Below, piece by piece: positions 53,266 through 62,600 of a stretch of 64,000 nucleotides of DNA (positions are counted from its first letter, which is position 1; every line of letters starts with the position of its first letter). The stretch covers positions 2,294,001 through 2,358,000 of the forward strand of contig OZ244865.1 of assembly GCA_965221075.1 (NCBI GenBank), in the 5' to 3' direction. A program made the translations under genes and the position numbers. Origin of the DNA: UBA2970 sp965221075 (GTDB lineage: Bacteria; Verrucomicrobiota; Verrucomicrobiia; Limisphaerales; AAA164-E04). The notes beneath the pieces are model-generated. The model made no database searches, had not been told where the DNA came from, and was given only the letters and a program-made list of their open reading frames with translations.

Positions 53266-53991
53266 ATGAAGGGCGAAGCATCCAGGAAGGCGGTCGAAGA
53301 GGCCTGCTCCCACTATCCCGCCAGCGACGCCGGTCTGTTCCGGGAGGCCTACGGCATGCTGGAAAGGCTGCCCCTGGAGGGGCGGATCGCCATCGAGGTC
53401 TGCTGCGGCCGGGGGGACCTGGCGGCCTGGCTGGCCCGGGTCCACCCCGGGGCCCGCGTCCACGGCATCGACTACTGGGAGGGGCACATCCTCGAGGCGA
53501 GGAAGAGGCACGGGCACCTCCGCAACCTGAGCTTCTCCAGCGGGGACGCCCTCAGGCTGGACGGCTTCCGCGACGGATCGGTCCGCCTGGTGGTCGGCCA
53601 GGCCACCCTGCACCACCTCTCCAACAACCTGCCGGGAGCGGCGCGGGAGTTCTCCCGGGTGCTGGAGGAAGGGGGGGGCTGCGTCTTCGTCTTCGAGCCC
53701 CTGGGGCACAACCCGCTGGTGGCCGCGATCCGGGGCGCTCTCAACTCCCGGCGGGAGTGGATCGACGAGTCGGCGCTCTTCGTGGGAGCCCTCGAGCAGT
53801 TCGGCAGCAGCTTCTCCTCCCACCGGATCAGCTACCACAACCTGCTCAACTACGCCGCCAAGATCCTGCCCTCCCGGCCCGCCTTCCGCTCCGTCTCCCG
53901 GCTGCTGGCCAGGCTCGACCAGCGCCTCTTCGCCCGGTGGCCGGCCCTGCGCCGGCACGCGGCCAACTGCAACGTCTACTACCGCAAGTAG
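53266..53991 (+). CDS. Class I SAM-dependent methyltransferase
   Basis: This 241-residue methyltransferase (Methyltransf_11 type) has motif I AIEVCCGRGDLAAWLA, an acidic strand end in VHGIDYWEG, GDALRL, and motif IV VVGQATLHHLSNNL. The C-terminal third is helical. It starts 40 bases after the polymerase-like gene. Its context suggests it modifies a polysaccharide or lipid-linked sugar. The substrate is unproven. Confidence 0.88.
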   Translation: MKGEASRKAVEEACSHYPASDAGLFREAYGMLERLPLEGRIAIEVCCGRGDLAAWLARVHPGARVHGIDYWEGHILEARKRHGHLRNLSFSSGDALRLDGFRDGSVRLVVGQATLHHLSNNLPGAAREFSRVLEEGGGCVFVFEPLGHNPLVAAIRGALNSRREWIDESALFVGALEQFGSSFSSHRISYHNLLNYAAKILPSRPAFRSVSRLLARLDQRLFARWPALRRHAANCNVYYRK

Positions 53992-53997
53992 CCGTGC

Positions 53998-54576
53998 CTA
54001 GCCGGAGGGCTCACTTCCGACCTTCCGCATGAACCGTGCCGGGATGTTCCCCCAGATCTCCCTGGGAGGCACGTCCCGGGTGACCACGCTCCCGGCGGCC
54101 ACGATGGCGCCGTCCCCTATGCTCGTCCCGGGCAGGACCACCGCCCCGGCCCCGATCCACACGTTGGATCCCACCTGGATTCCGTTGCGCTCCGGATCCC
54201 AGGGAAGCTCCCGGTAGACGCCGTCCGGGAGGATCTGGTGGTTGGCCGCCACCAGGGAGACCTGCTGGGCGATGAGGCAGTCCTCCCCGATCTCGATCCG
54301 CCCCCCGCAGGCCCGGATGTTGCAGCCGCTGCCGATATGGGTGCGGGCCCCGATACGGAGGCCCCCGGGCCGGGATCCCGGGGCCGGAGAGCGGAACGCC
54401 GCAAGCTCGGAGAAGGCGCCGATGCAGGTCCCCGGCCCCACCTCCACCGCCCGGGGATGGTCGTAGTCCCAGAGCACCGGATGGCTGACGTGGATTCCGG
54501 GATTGCGCCGCTCCACCATCCACGCCCTCCAGTAGCGGGAGAGGGTGGTGCGGAGAATGCGCAGGAAGGAAGGCAC
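53998..54576 (-). CDS. Hexapeptide-repeat acetyltransferase (WcaF/LacA-like)
   Basis: This 192-residue left-handed beta-helix acyltransferase has hexapeptide repeats in IGARTHIGSGCNIRA, IEIGEDCLIAQQVSL and VGSNVWIGAGAVVLPGTSIGDGAIVAAGSVV. The catalytic His is in AANHQI. It starts at GTG 54576 with a GGAGG-type ribosome binding site. It probably acetylates a surface sugar, like colanic acid enzymes. It is convergent with the methyltransferase gene, with only a few bases between them. Confidence 0.9.
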   Translation of the reverse strand: MPSFLRILRTTLSRYWRAWMVERRNPGIHVSHPVLWDYDHPRAVEVGPGTCIGAFSELAAFRSPAPGSRPGGLRIGARTHIGSGCNIRACGGRIEIGEDCLIAQQVSLVAANHQILPDGVYRELPWDPERNGIQVGSNVWIGAGAVVLPGTSIGDGAIVAAGSVVTRDVPPREIWGNIPARFMRKVGSEPSG

Positions 54577-54597
54577 GGCGAAGGCTCCTCCCGCCGC

Positions 54598-55059
54598 TCA
54601 GCCCTTGTAGATCACCAGGACCCCGTAGTCGGTGAGCATGGCCTTGCTGGCCAGATCCTGGTGGGTGTAGCTGATGGTGTCGATCTTGACGATGTGCTTC
54701 TCGCCCACGTCCTGCAGGAACTCCGAGACCTTCTGGTCGAACAGATCCTTGCCCACCTCGACGCACTCGGAGCGGCGTATGGTGCGGATGCGCAGCCTGC
54801 GCTCGCCGTCCCTGGTGGCCTCCATCGGAGGCAGGGCCGACTGGATCAGCGGCTTGACCGGCCCCTCGTGCTGGGGGACCGAGAAATGGGGGCCCTCCTC
54901 CCTGCTCGCCTCCGGAACCCTCAGGTGGATGTTGGCCGGATCGGCGGCCGGGATCGTCAGCACCGTGCCGCAGGAGGGGCACTGGATCTCGTTGCCCGCC
55001 CCCGCGGCGTCCACGATCAGTTCCTGCTTGCAGGAATGGCAGCTGAAGTTGATGTCCAT
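54598..55059 (-). CDS. Zinc-ribbon protein of unknown function
   Basis: This 153-residue protein has an N-terminal zinc ribbon (CHSCKQELIV ... IQCPSCGTVLTIP), a linker and a conserved-looking C-terminal domain (GERRLRIRTIRRSECVEVGKDLFDQKVSEFL, ending LTDYGVLVIYKG). Such ribbons occur in many Verrucomicrobia and Planctomycetes proteins. The C-terminal domain is not one I can name. The ATG at 55059 is chosen because the ribbon follows at once; the frame upstream is low-complexity. It is divergent from the M16 peptidase gene. Confidence 0.75.
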   Translation of the reverse strand: MDINFSCHSCKQELIVDAAGAGNEIQCPSCGTVLTIPAADPANIHLRVPEASREEGPHFSVPQHEGPVKPLIQSALPPMEATRDGERRLRIRTIRRSECVEVGKDLFDQKVSEFLQDVGEKHIVKIDTISYTHQDLASKAMLTDYGVLVIYKG

Positions 55060-55222
55060 ACCGGATCCGGGGCTGGGGCTGGATGTGCCTGGCCGGGGGC
55101 TCCTCCGATCATGGAGCCGCCCAGGGCCCTTTTCCACCACAAAAGGGCGCGGCGGGCGCCTGCCGGCCTATCCGCCTTGCCACTCCCCGCCGGGGCACTA
55201 GCATCTGCCTTCTGCAAGCGAG

Positions 55223-58057
55223 ATGACGAGGAAAGCCGGAAACCTGTTGCTGGCGCTCTCGGCGGCCCTGTGGCTGCCGGCCCGGGCCCAGATCGATCCG
55301 GAGGCTCCGCTTCCGGCGGATCCCCTGGTGAAGGTCGGCGAGCTGCCCAACGGGCTGCGCTACTACATCCGGGAGAACCGCAAGCCCGAGAACCGGGCCT
55401 CCTTCCGCCTGGTGGTCGACGCCGGATCCCTGATGGAGACGGAGTCGCAGCTGGGCCTGGCCCACTTCCTGGAGCACATGGCCTTCAACGGCACCGAGAA
55501 CTTCGAGAAGCTGGAGCTGGTGGACTTCCTGGAGCGGGTGGGCATGCGCTTCGGCTCCCACCTCAACGCCTACACCTCCTTCGGAGAGACGGTGTACATG
55601 CTGGAGATCCCCATGGACGACGAGGAGATCCTCTCCACCGCCTTCCGGATCCTCCTCGACTGGACCTCGAACATCCGCTTCGACGCCGAGGAGATCGACC
55701 GGGAGCGCGGGGTGGTGATCGAGGAGTGGCGGTCGCGGCGGGGGGCCCAGGGCCGGATAAGCGACAAGCAGGTTCCGGTGATCTTCCACGGCTCCCGCTA
55801 CGCCGAGAGGCTTCCCATCGGCGAGCTGGAGATCATCCGCACCGCTCCCCGGGAGGAGTTCCTGGACTTCTACCGCAAGTGGTACCGCCCCGATCTGATG
55901 GCCGTCGTCGCGGTGGGGGACTTCGACTCCCCGTCGATCGAGCGGCGCATCCGGGAGGCCTTCTCCGGCCTGGAGAATCCGGAGGACGCCCCGCCCCGCC
56001 CCTCCTGGCCGGTTCCCGACCACTCCGAGACCCTCTTCTCGATCGAGACCGACCCCGAGCTGCAGGCCTCGCTGATCCAGATCGCCTACAAGCGCCCTCC
56101 CGCCCCCCAGGGCAGCGCCGCCGACTACCGGGCCTCCATCGTGGAGAGGCTCTACACCGGGATGCTCAACCGCCGGCTCGACGAGCTGCTGCAGCGGGCC
56201 GATCCCCCCTACCTCTACGGAGCGGTGGCCAAGGCCTCGCTGGTGCGCACCAAGGACGTGGTGATCCAGATGGCCCAGATCAAGGACGGCGCCTTCGAGG
56301 AGGGACTCGCGGCCCTCCTGGTGGAGGCCCGCCGGGCCCGGGAGTTCGGCTTCACCGCCCCGGAGCTGGCCCGGGTCAAGGCCGACTACCTCCGGTCCAT
56401 GGAGGCGGCCCAGGCCGAGCGGGACAAGACCTCCTCCGCAACCTACGCCGCCGAGTACATCCGCAACTTCCTGCAGCAGGAGCCGATCCCCGGGATCGAC
56501 AGGGAGCTGGAGCTCTACCGGGCCTTCCTGCCCGGGATCTCCCTGGAGGAGGTCAACCGGGTGGCCGCCGGATGGACCACCCCGGAGAACCGCGTCATCC
56601 TCTACAGCGCGCCAAGGAGGGAGGGGCTCGCCCACCCCGACCGGGAGGCCATCCTGGAAGTGATGCGCAAGGCAGACTCCCTGGAGATCGGCCCCTACGA
56701 CGACGGCGACACCCAGGCCCCGCTGGTGGCCGAAGCCCCCGTCCCCGGCTCCATCGTGTCACGGGAGGAGCTTCCGGAGATCGGGGTCAGCCTGTGGACG
56801 CTCTCCAACGGGATCCGGGTCGTCCTCAAGCCCACCGACTTCCAGAACGACCAGATCCTCCTGAGCGCGTTCAGTCCCGGAGGCCACAGCCTGGCCGGCG
56901 ACCAGGACTACCCCACCGCATCGATGGCCGACACGCTGGTGTTCAACGGAGGCCTGGGGAAGTTCGACCGGGTCCAGCTGCAGAAGAAGCTCTCGGGCAG
57001 GATCGCCGCCGCCGCCCCCTCGATCGGGGAGCGCAGCGAGGGCGTCAGCGGCTCGGCCTCCCCCCGCGACGTGGAGACCCTCTTCCAGCTGGTCCACCTC
57101 TGCATCGCCTCCCCCCGGGCCGACCCCGAGGCGTTCCAGTCGCTGATGACGCAGCTGCGGACCATGGCGGCCAACCGCGCCAACAGCCCCCAGGTGGTCT
57201 TCTCCGACCGGATCCGGGAGGTCCTCTACCAGGATCACCGGCGCCACCAGCCCATGGACGAAGCCTTCCTGGAGGAGCTCGACCTCGACAGGGCCATGGA
57301 GTTCTACCGCTCGCGCTTCGGGGACGCCTCCGACTTCACCTTCCTGATCGTGGGCAGCTTCGAGACCGGGGACCTGGCCCCCCTGGCCGAGACCTGGCTG
57401 GCCAGCCTTCCGGCCCAGGGACGCAAGGAGGAGGCCCGCGACGTGGGCGACCGGCGGGCGCTGGGCCGGCACGAGGTCCGCGTGTCCAAGGGGCTCGAGC
57501 CCAAGAGCTCGGTGCGCATCGTCCGGCACGGACTGGCTCCGTGGTCCCCCGAGGAGCGGCTGCGGCTGCTGGCCGCCATCGACGTGCTGCGCATACGCCT
57601 GCGCGAGGTCCTGCGCGAGGATCGGGGAGGCGTCTACGGGGTCTCCGTCCAGGGAGGGCTCGACCGGTGGCCGGTGGGCAGCTACTCCACCACCATCAGC
57701 TTCGGCTGCGATCCCGATCAGGCCGGAGCCCTGATCGGGGCGGCCGCCTCGGTGGTGGCCGAACTGCGCGGCTCGGGCCCCTCCGAGGACGACTTCGGCA
57801 AGGTGACCGAGGCGCTTCTGCGCGACTACGAGCGCGGCCTCAAGGAGAACGCCTTCTGGCTGAACAGCCTGTCCTACGCCGCCCGCAACGGCCTGCCCCT
57901 GGCCCGGATCCTCGACTTTCCCGATCGGGTCGCCGCCCTCTCCCCGCAGAACGTCCGCCAGGCCGCCGAGCGCTACCTGGGCGACGCCAACCTCCTGATC
58001 GCCACCCTCTACCCCGAGAGCGGTCCCGGCCCGGAAGCGGAGGACGGCTCTCCCTGA
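55223..58057 (+). CDS. M16-family zinc metalloprotease, exported
   Basis: This 944-residue pitrilysin/PqqL-like peptidase has a signal peptide MTRKAGNLLLALSAALWLPARA. The inverted zinc motif is in LAHFLEHMAFNGTENF (HxxEH), and the distal Glu is in RERGVVIEEW. Four M16 half-domains are present, the second pair inactive, which is the full-length single-chain form. It probably degrades peptides in the periplasm. It stands alone on the plus strand and converges with the DUF1501 gene. Confidence 0.93.
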   Translation: MTRKAGNLLLALSAALWLPARAQIDPEAPLPADPLVKVGELPNGLRYYIRENRKPENRASFRLVVDAGSLMETESQLGLAHFLEHMAFNGTENFEKLELVDFLERVGMRFGSHLNAYTSFGETVYMLEIPMDDEEILSTAFRILLDWTSNIRFDAEEIDRERGVVIEEWRSRRGAQGRISDKQVPVIFHGSRYAERLPIGELEIIRTAPREEFLDFYRKWYRPDLMAVVAVGDFDSPSIERRIREAFSGLENPEDAPPRPSWPVPDHSETLFSIETDPELQASLIQIAYKRPPAPQGSAADYRASIVERLYTGMLNRRLDELLQRADPPYLYGAVAKASLVRTKDVVIQMAQIKDGAFEEGLAALLVEARRAREFGFTAPELARVKADYLRSMEAAQAERDKTSSATYAAEYIRNFLQQEPIPGIDRELELYRAFLPGISLEEVNRVAAGWTTPENRVILYSAPRREGLAHPDREAILEVMRKADSLEIGPYDDGDTQAPLVAEAPVPGSIVSREELPEIGVSLWTLSNGIRVVLKPTDFQNDQILLSAFSPGGHSLAGDQDYPTASMADTLVFNGGLGKFDRVQLQKKLSGRIAAAAPSIGERSEGVSGSASPRDVETLFQLVHLCIASPRADPEAFQSLMTQLRTMAANRANSPQVVFSDRIREVLYQDHRRHQPMDEAFLEELDLDRAMEFYRSRFGDASDFTFLIVGSFETGDLAPLAETWLASLPAQGRKEEARDVGDRRALGRHEVRVSKGLEPKSSVRIVRHGLAPWSPEERLRLLAAIDVLRIRLREVLREDRGGVYGVSVQGGLDRWPVGSYSTTISFGCDPDQAGALIGAAASVVAELRGSGPSEDDFGKVTEALLRDYERGLKENAFWLNSLSYAARNGLPLARILDFPDRVAALSPQNVRQAAERYLGDANLLIATLYPESGPGPEAEDGSP

Positions 58058-58198
58058 TCGGCGAGGCAGGGACCGGCTCCCCGCCTCGTCCCTGAAGACG
58101 GGAGCGGCAGCCTGCATGGCGGTCCTGCTCCGCCACCCGGCCCTGCCAAGGCCTGGGCGGGGCGTGCGGCCGATCCCCGGCGGACGCTGCGCCCCGGG

Positions 58199-59629
58199 TC
58201 AGGCGAGGACGCCGTGGAGGACGCGGCCGTGCACGTCGGTCAGGCGGACATCCCGGCCGGCGTAGCGGTAGACGAGGAGCCGGTGGTCGATGCCCAGCTG
58301 GTGGAGGACCGTGGCCCAGAGGTCGTAGACGGTGGTCCGGGGACCCTCCACGTGGTAGCCGTAGTCGTCGGTGGCCCCCAGGATGGAGCCTCCCCGGATG
58401 CCGCCCCCGGCCATCCAGAGGCTGAAGCCGTAGGGGTTGTGGTCGCGGCCGTTGGAGCCCTGCGAGAAGGGGGTGCGGCCGAACTCGCCGGTGAAGACGA
58501 TCAGGGTCTGGTCGAGGAGGCCCCGCGACCTCAGATCCCGGATCAGGGCGGCGATGGGGCGGTCCACCTGGTGGGCCATGGCCCGGTGGCCCCGCTCCAG
58601 ATCCCCGTGCTGGTCCCAGGGATTGGGCGCGCCGCCCGCCCCGACGTTCTCGGTGAGGCAGGAGAGCTCGATGAAGCGCACGCCCTTCTCCACCAGCCGC
58701 CGGGCCAGCAGGGCCTGGCGGCCGTAGGCCGCCAGCTGGGTGTCGCCCTCGTCGATGCCGTAGAGCCTGCGGACGCTCTCGGGCTCGCCGCCGATGTCGC
58801 ACAGCTCGGGGATCTCCGACTGCATGCGGTAGGCGGTCTCGTAGTTGCCGATGGCCGCCTCGACGTCGCCGTGGCCCCGGATGTCGGCCAGGAAGGCCCT
58901 GTCGAGGCGGCCGACCAGGTCCAGGCGCGAGCGCTGCAGGGACGGCGGCTGGCCCGGCGACAGATCGTCGACCGCCTCCCTGGCGTCGGCCTGGAGGATC
59001 GAGGCCTGGTGGCGGGCGGGCAGGAAGCCGCTGCCGTAGAGGCCCACGCCCCCGTGGGGAGGCACCGCGTTGCCGCTCTCCAGGACCACGTAGGCGGGCA
59101 GGTTCCGGTTGGCGCTCCCCAGGCCGTAGCTGACCCAGGCCCCGGCGCTGGGATGCCCCAGGAAGGGGAAGCCCGAGTGCAGGAAGAAGTTGCCCTGGGC
59201 ATGCTCGTTGAACGGGCTGACCATGGAGCGGACCACCGCCATCTCGTCGGCGCACTCCCGGAGCAGGGGGAACATGCTGCTGATGTCGATCCCGCTCCGG
59301 CCGCACTTCCGGAACTCGAAGGGCGAGGGGAAGATCCTGCCGTTGTTGTTGAACTGGGTGCGCTCGATGCGCACCGGCATCGGCTCGCCCGCCTCGGCGG
59401 CCAGGCGCGGCTTGGGATCGAAGGAGTCCACCTGGGAGATCCCACCCGACATGTAGCACAGGATCACGCTCTGGGCCCTGGGAGGGCTCCGGCGGGCCGG
59501 GCGGACCGCCGGCGGGGCGGCCAGGAGGGCCTCCTGGTCCAGCAGGCCGGCCAGGGCCAGCATGCCGAATCCGCTGGAAGCCCGCTCCAGCATTCTCCTG
59601 CGGGACATGGGCCGGGAATCACCGGACAT
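58199..59629 (-). CDS. DUF1501 protein with Tat signal
   Basis: This 476-residue alkaline-phosphatase-fold DUF1501 protein, related to sulfatases, is found in Planctomycetes and Verrucomicrobia. The N-terminus SRRRMLERASSGFGMLALAGLL is a twin-arginine signal. Conserved blocks include SVILCYMSGGISQVDSFDPKP, TGEFGRTPFSQG and GRDHNPYGFSLWMAGGGIRGG. These proteins almost always pair with a DUF1549/DUF1553 partner. Here the start overlaps that gene's end by 11 bases. The substrate is unknown; sulfated polysaccharides are the usual guess. The ATG at 59608 could also be the start. Confidence 0.92.
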   Translation of the reverse strand: MSGDSRPMSRRRMLERASSGFGMLALAGLLDQEALLAAPPAVRPARRSPPRAQSVILCYMSGGISQVDSFDPKPRLAAEAGEPMPVRIERTQFNNNGRIFPSPFEFRKCGRSGIDISSMFPLLRECADEMAVVRSMVSPFNEHAQGNFFLHSGFPFLGHPSAGAWVSYGLGSANRNLPAYVVLESGNAVPPHGGVGLYGSGFLPARHQASILQADAREAVDDLSPGQPPSLQRSRLDLVGRLDRAFLADIRGHGDVEAAIGNYETAYRMQSEIPELCDIGGEPESVRRLYGIDEGDTQLAAYGRQALLARRLVEKGVRFIELSCLTENVGAGGAPNPWDQHGDLERGHRAMAHQVDRPIAALIRDLRSRGLLDQTLIVFTGEFGRTPFSQGSNGRDHNPYGFSLWMAGGGIRGGSILGATDDYGYHVEGPRTTVYDLWATVLHQLGIDHRLLVYRYAGRDVRLTDVHGRVLHGVLA

Positions 59630-62600
59630 AGATGAACTCCTTCAGGTTGAACATGGAGAGGGCCAGGTCGCTCCACGCCGGATGCGGTCCGACGCCCCGC
59701 ATCCGCTCCTCCAGCTCCTGGAGCCGCCCGGAGAGGCGGGCGTGCTCCGCTTCGGCCTGCCGGTGGCGCTCCCTCTCCCCGGCGCCCAGCTGGAGGAGAA
59801 GCTGCTCCCGGGACGGAGCCGGGCTCCCCGAGGCGGAAGCCGCCTCGGGGGCGGAGAGGGCGCGATCGTAGAGCCGCGCCTCGAGGATCCGCCCCCGCAG
59901 CATGCGGTTGCCTCCCGGCTCCCCGTGGCGCAGGCCCAGGAGGATCTCGGATCCGCCCCCGGGATAGGAGACGGGAGGGGAGGTCCGGTAGGAGCCCCCG
60001 TAGGGCCGGCCGTTGCGGTAGGCCCGGATGGTCCCGTCCTCGTGGTAGGCGACGGCCAGGTGGACCTCCTCCAGGCGGGCTTCGGGCGCCGCTCCGGGAA
60101 AGTCCTCGGTGCGCCGGAAGCCGTCGCTTCCCGCGATCCACTCCCCCGGCCTCCTCTCGCCGTACACGATGGCGTCGAAGACCGCCCCGCCCCCCTTCTG
60201 CACCGAGATGGCGCCCCCGCCCCCCTGATCGAGGGCGTCCAGCCTCAGCCGCACCTCCAGGGTCTTGGCCTTCAGGCCGGCCGCCAGCGGCGCGCTGCGG
60301 GCGTAGGCGTCCCCGCCGGGCAGGACCAGGGCCCCCTCCTCGACGCGGGCCGCGCCCACCAGCTCCAGGTGCAGGGAGCCTGCGCTGTCCCTGCCGTCCG
60401 CGTCGAAGAGCCACTCGGCCAGCGGCTCCAGAGGAAGCGGCTCCGGCTCCTGGCCGGAGGCGGCCCACCGCTCGCGGGCCAGGGCCTCCAGCTCCCCGAG
60501 CTCCACCCCCAGCCGGGCCTTCCCGTCACGCGCCGAGCGGAGCTCCTCCGCCAGCGACCGGTAGCGGCCCTCCTGCTCTTCGAGGAACTCCCGCGCCAGC
60601 TCCAGCTCCTCGGGCGAGGGCCTCGAGGCGAAGGCGCGCATCCAGGCATCCCGGATCAGGGAGTCGCGATCCATGCTTCCGGCCTGCCGGGCCAGCCGGC
60701 CTCCCCAGCTCGCTGCCGTCTCCAGCGCCAGGTCGCCGTTCATCAGGGCCAGCGACTGCGCCGGCACGTTGGTGGCGTGCCGCCTGCCGTGGGCGGAGAA
60801 CGGCACCGGAGCGTCGAAGGCGGACAGGAAGGGATCCAGGCGGTTGCGGAGGACCCGCACGTAGACCGAGCGGCGGGGCTCCCGCCCGTCCACCGGCCCG
60901 TCGGGCGCCGCGGGATCGAGGACCCCGGCCACGAACAGCATGGAATCGCGGATCGCCTCGGCCTCCAGGCGGCGGATGGAGAAGTGGGACAGAAGCACGT
61001 TGCCGGGATCGGTCCGCCGGGCCCCGTCCGGGGGGCGTCCGTCGAGCTGGAAGGCGCGGCTGGTGGCCAGGTAGCGGATCATGCGCTTGATCGACCAGCG
61101 GTGGTCGCTCTCGAAGCGGGAGGCCAGGTGATCGAGCAGCAGGGGATGGGAGGGGGGCTCCCCCAGCCGCCCGAAGTTGTCCGGGGTGGCCACCAGCCCC
61201 CGGCCGAAGAGGTGGTGCCAGATGCGGTTGACGATCACCCGCCGCGCCAGGGGGTTGTCGGGACGGAGCACATCCTCGGCCAGGCGGAGGCGCCCGCTCA
61301 GCCCGGTCTGGTAGGGGGTCTCGTCGATGATCTCGAGGAAGCGGCGAGGCACCCGCTCCCGGGGCTTGCGGTGGTCCCCCCGCTCGAAGAGGGGCAGGTC
61401 CTGCCCCTTCCACTCCGACAGGGCGGGAATGCGGGTGGCCACCGGGATGGCCGCCTCCAGCTCCCGCCACTGCTCCACCAGCGGCCCGGCGGCGGGCAGG
61501 CCCTCCAGGCGGTTGGGCAGGAGCCCCAGGCGCAGGCAGGCGTCGAGCAGCTCGGCCTGGGCGTCGTCCGCCCCCTCCCTGGTCCAGTCCCGCAGCGCCT
61601 TGGCCACCGCCTTGCGGTAGGCCCCGGCCGCCTCCTCCCGGCTCCCGGGCGCCTTCCCCCCCAGCTGGGCCCAGACCGGCTCCAGGGCGGTCCGGGCGAA
61701 GGAGGGCGGAGGAGGGCTCCCCGAGGGGGCCACGAAGGCCTCTCGGATGGCAAACCAGGAGCGCTCGTCGCCCTGGGTCTGCAGGGGGGCGTCCCGCGCG
61801 GCGGCCAGCTCCAGGTGCACGTCGTCGCCGGTCCAGTATTCCAGGGGATAGCGCTCCCAGCGCCACCGCTGCCTGTCCTCCCCCTGCATGGCGCGGATGG
61901 GGAACACGGTCCCGCTGCGGGGATAGTTCTGCACCACGAAGCGGGACATGGACCGGCCCGAGCCCTTGATCAGCAGCCACGCCTGGCTCTCCTGCTCCAG
62001 CGGGAAGTCGGGCGAGGCCAGGCGGGCGGCGTGCTTGGTGGAGACCAGGTGGGAATGGACTCCTCCGCAATGGATGCCCGAGAGCGCCAGATCCCCTTCG
62101 GGAGCCACGCTGAAGTCTCCCGGCGAGGTGGGATCGGGGCCCAGCCCCGCGCCCTCGCCGAACCAGCTTCCCCTCCCCTCGCTCCGGTCCATCCGCCACC
62201 GGTGCAGGAACCGGCGCTGCCGGTGCGCCTCCCAGGCCTCGAGATGGCGCCGCTGCTCCCTCTCTTCCCCGGCCCAGGCCTCCTCCAGGGAGAGGCCCCC
62301 GTCCAGGGCCGCGTCGATCCGCTTGAGCGGCAGGAGCAGCGGATCCTCCTCCGAGGCGGCCGCTATCCCCCCGGCGCCCGGAGCGAGCGCCTCGGTCAGC
62401 GAGTCCAGGGACCCGAGCCAGTCGGCGGCGATCGCCTCCCTGAGCGCGGGCTTCATCGCGAGCAGCTCCTGGCGGTGGAGGTTCTGGCGCTCCCCGGTCT
62501 CGATCGCCCTGCGCCCGGGCCGGGTCGAGCCCAGGATCGAGAACAGGGCGTGGTAGTCCCTCTGGCTGAGGGGATCGAACTTGTGGTCGTGGCAGCGGGC

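Noticed and set aside
54238..58095. A 1,285-codon plus-strand frame overlapping the M16 gene
   Set aside because: It is an out-of-frame shadow rich in Arg/Pro/Gly. The real frame has a signal peptide and an HxxEH zinc motif.
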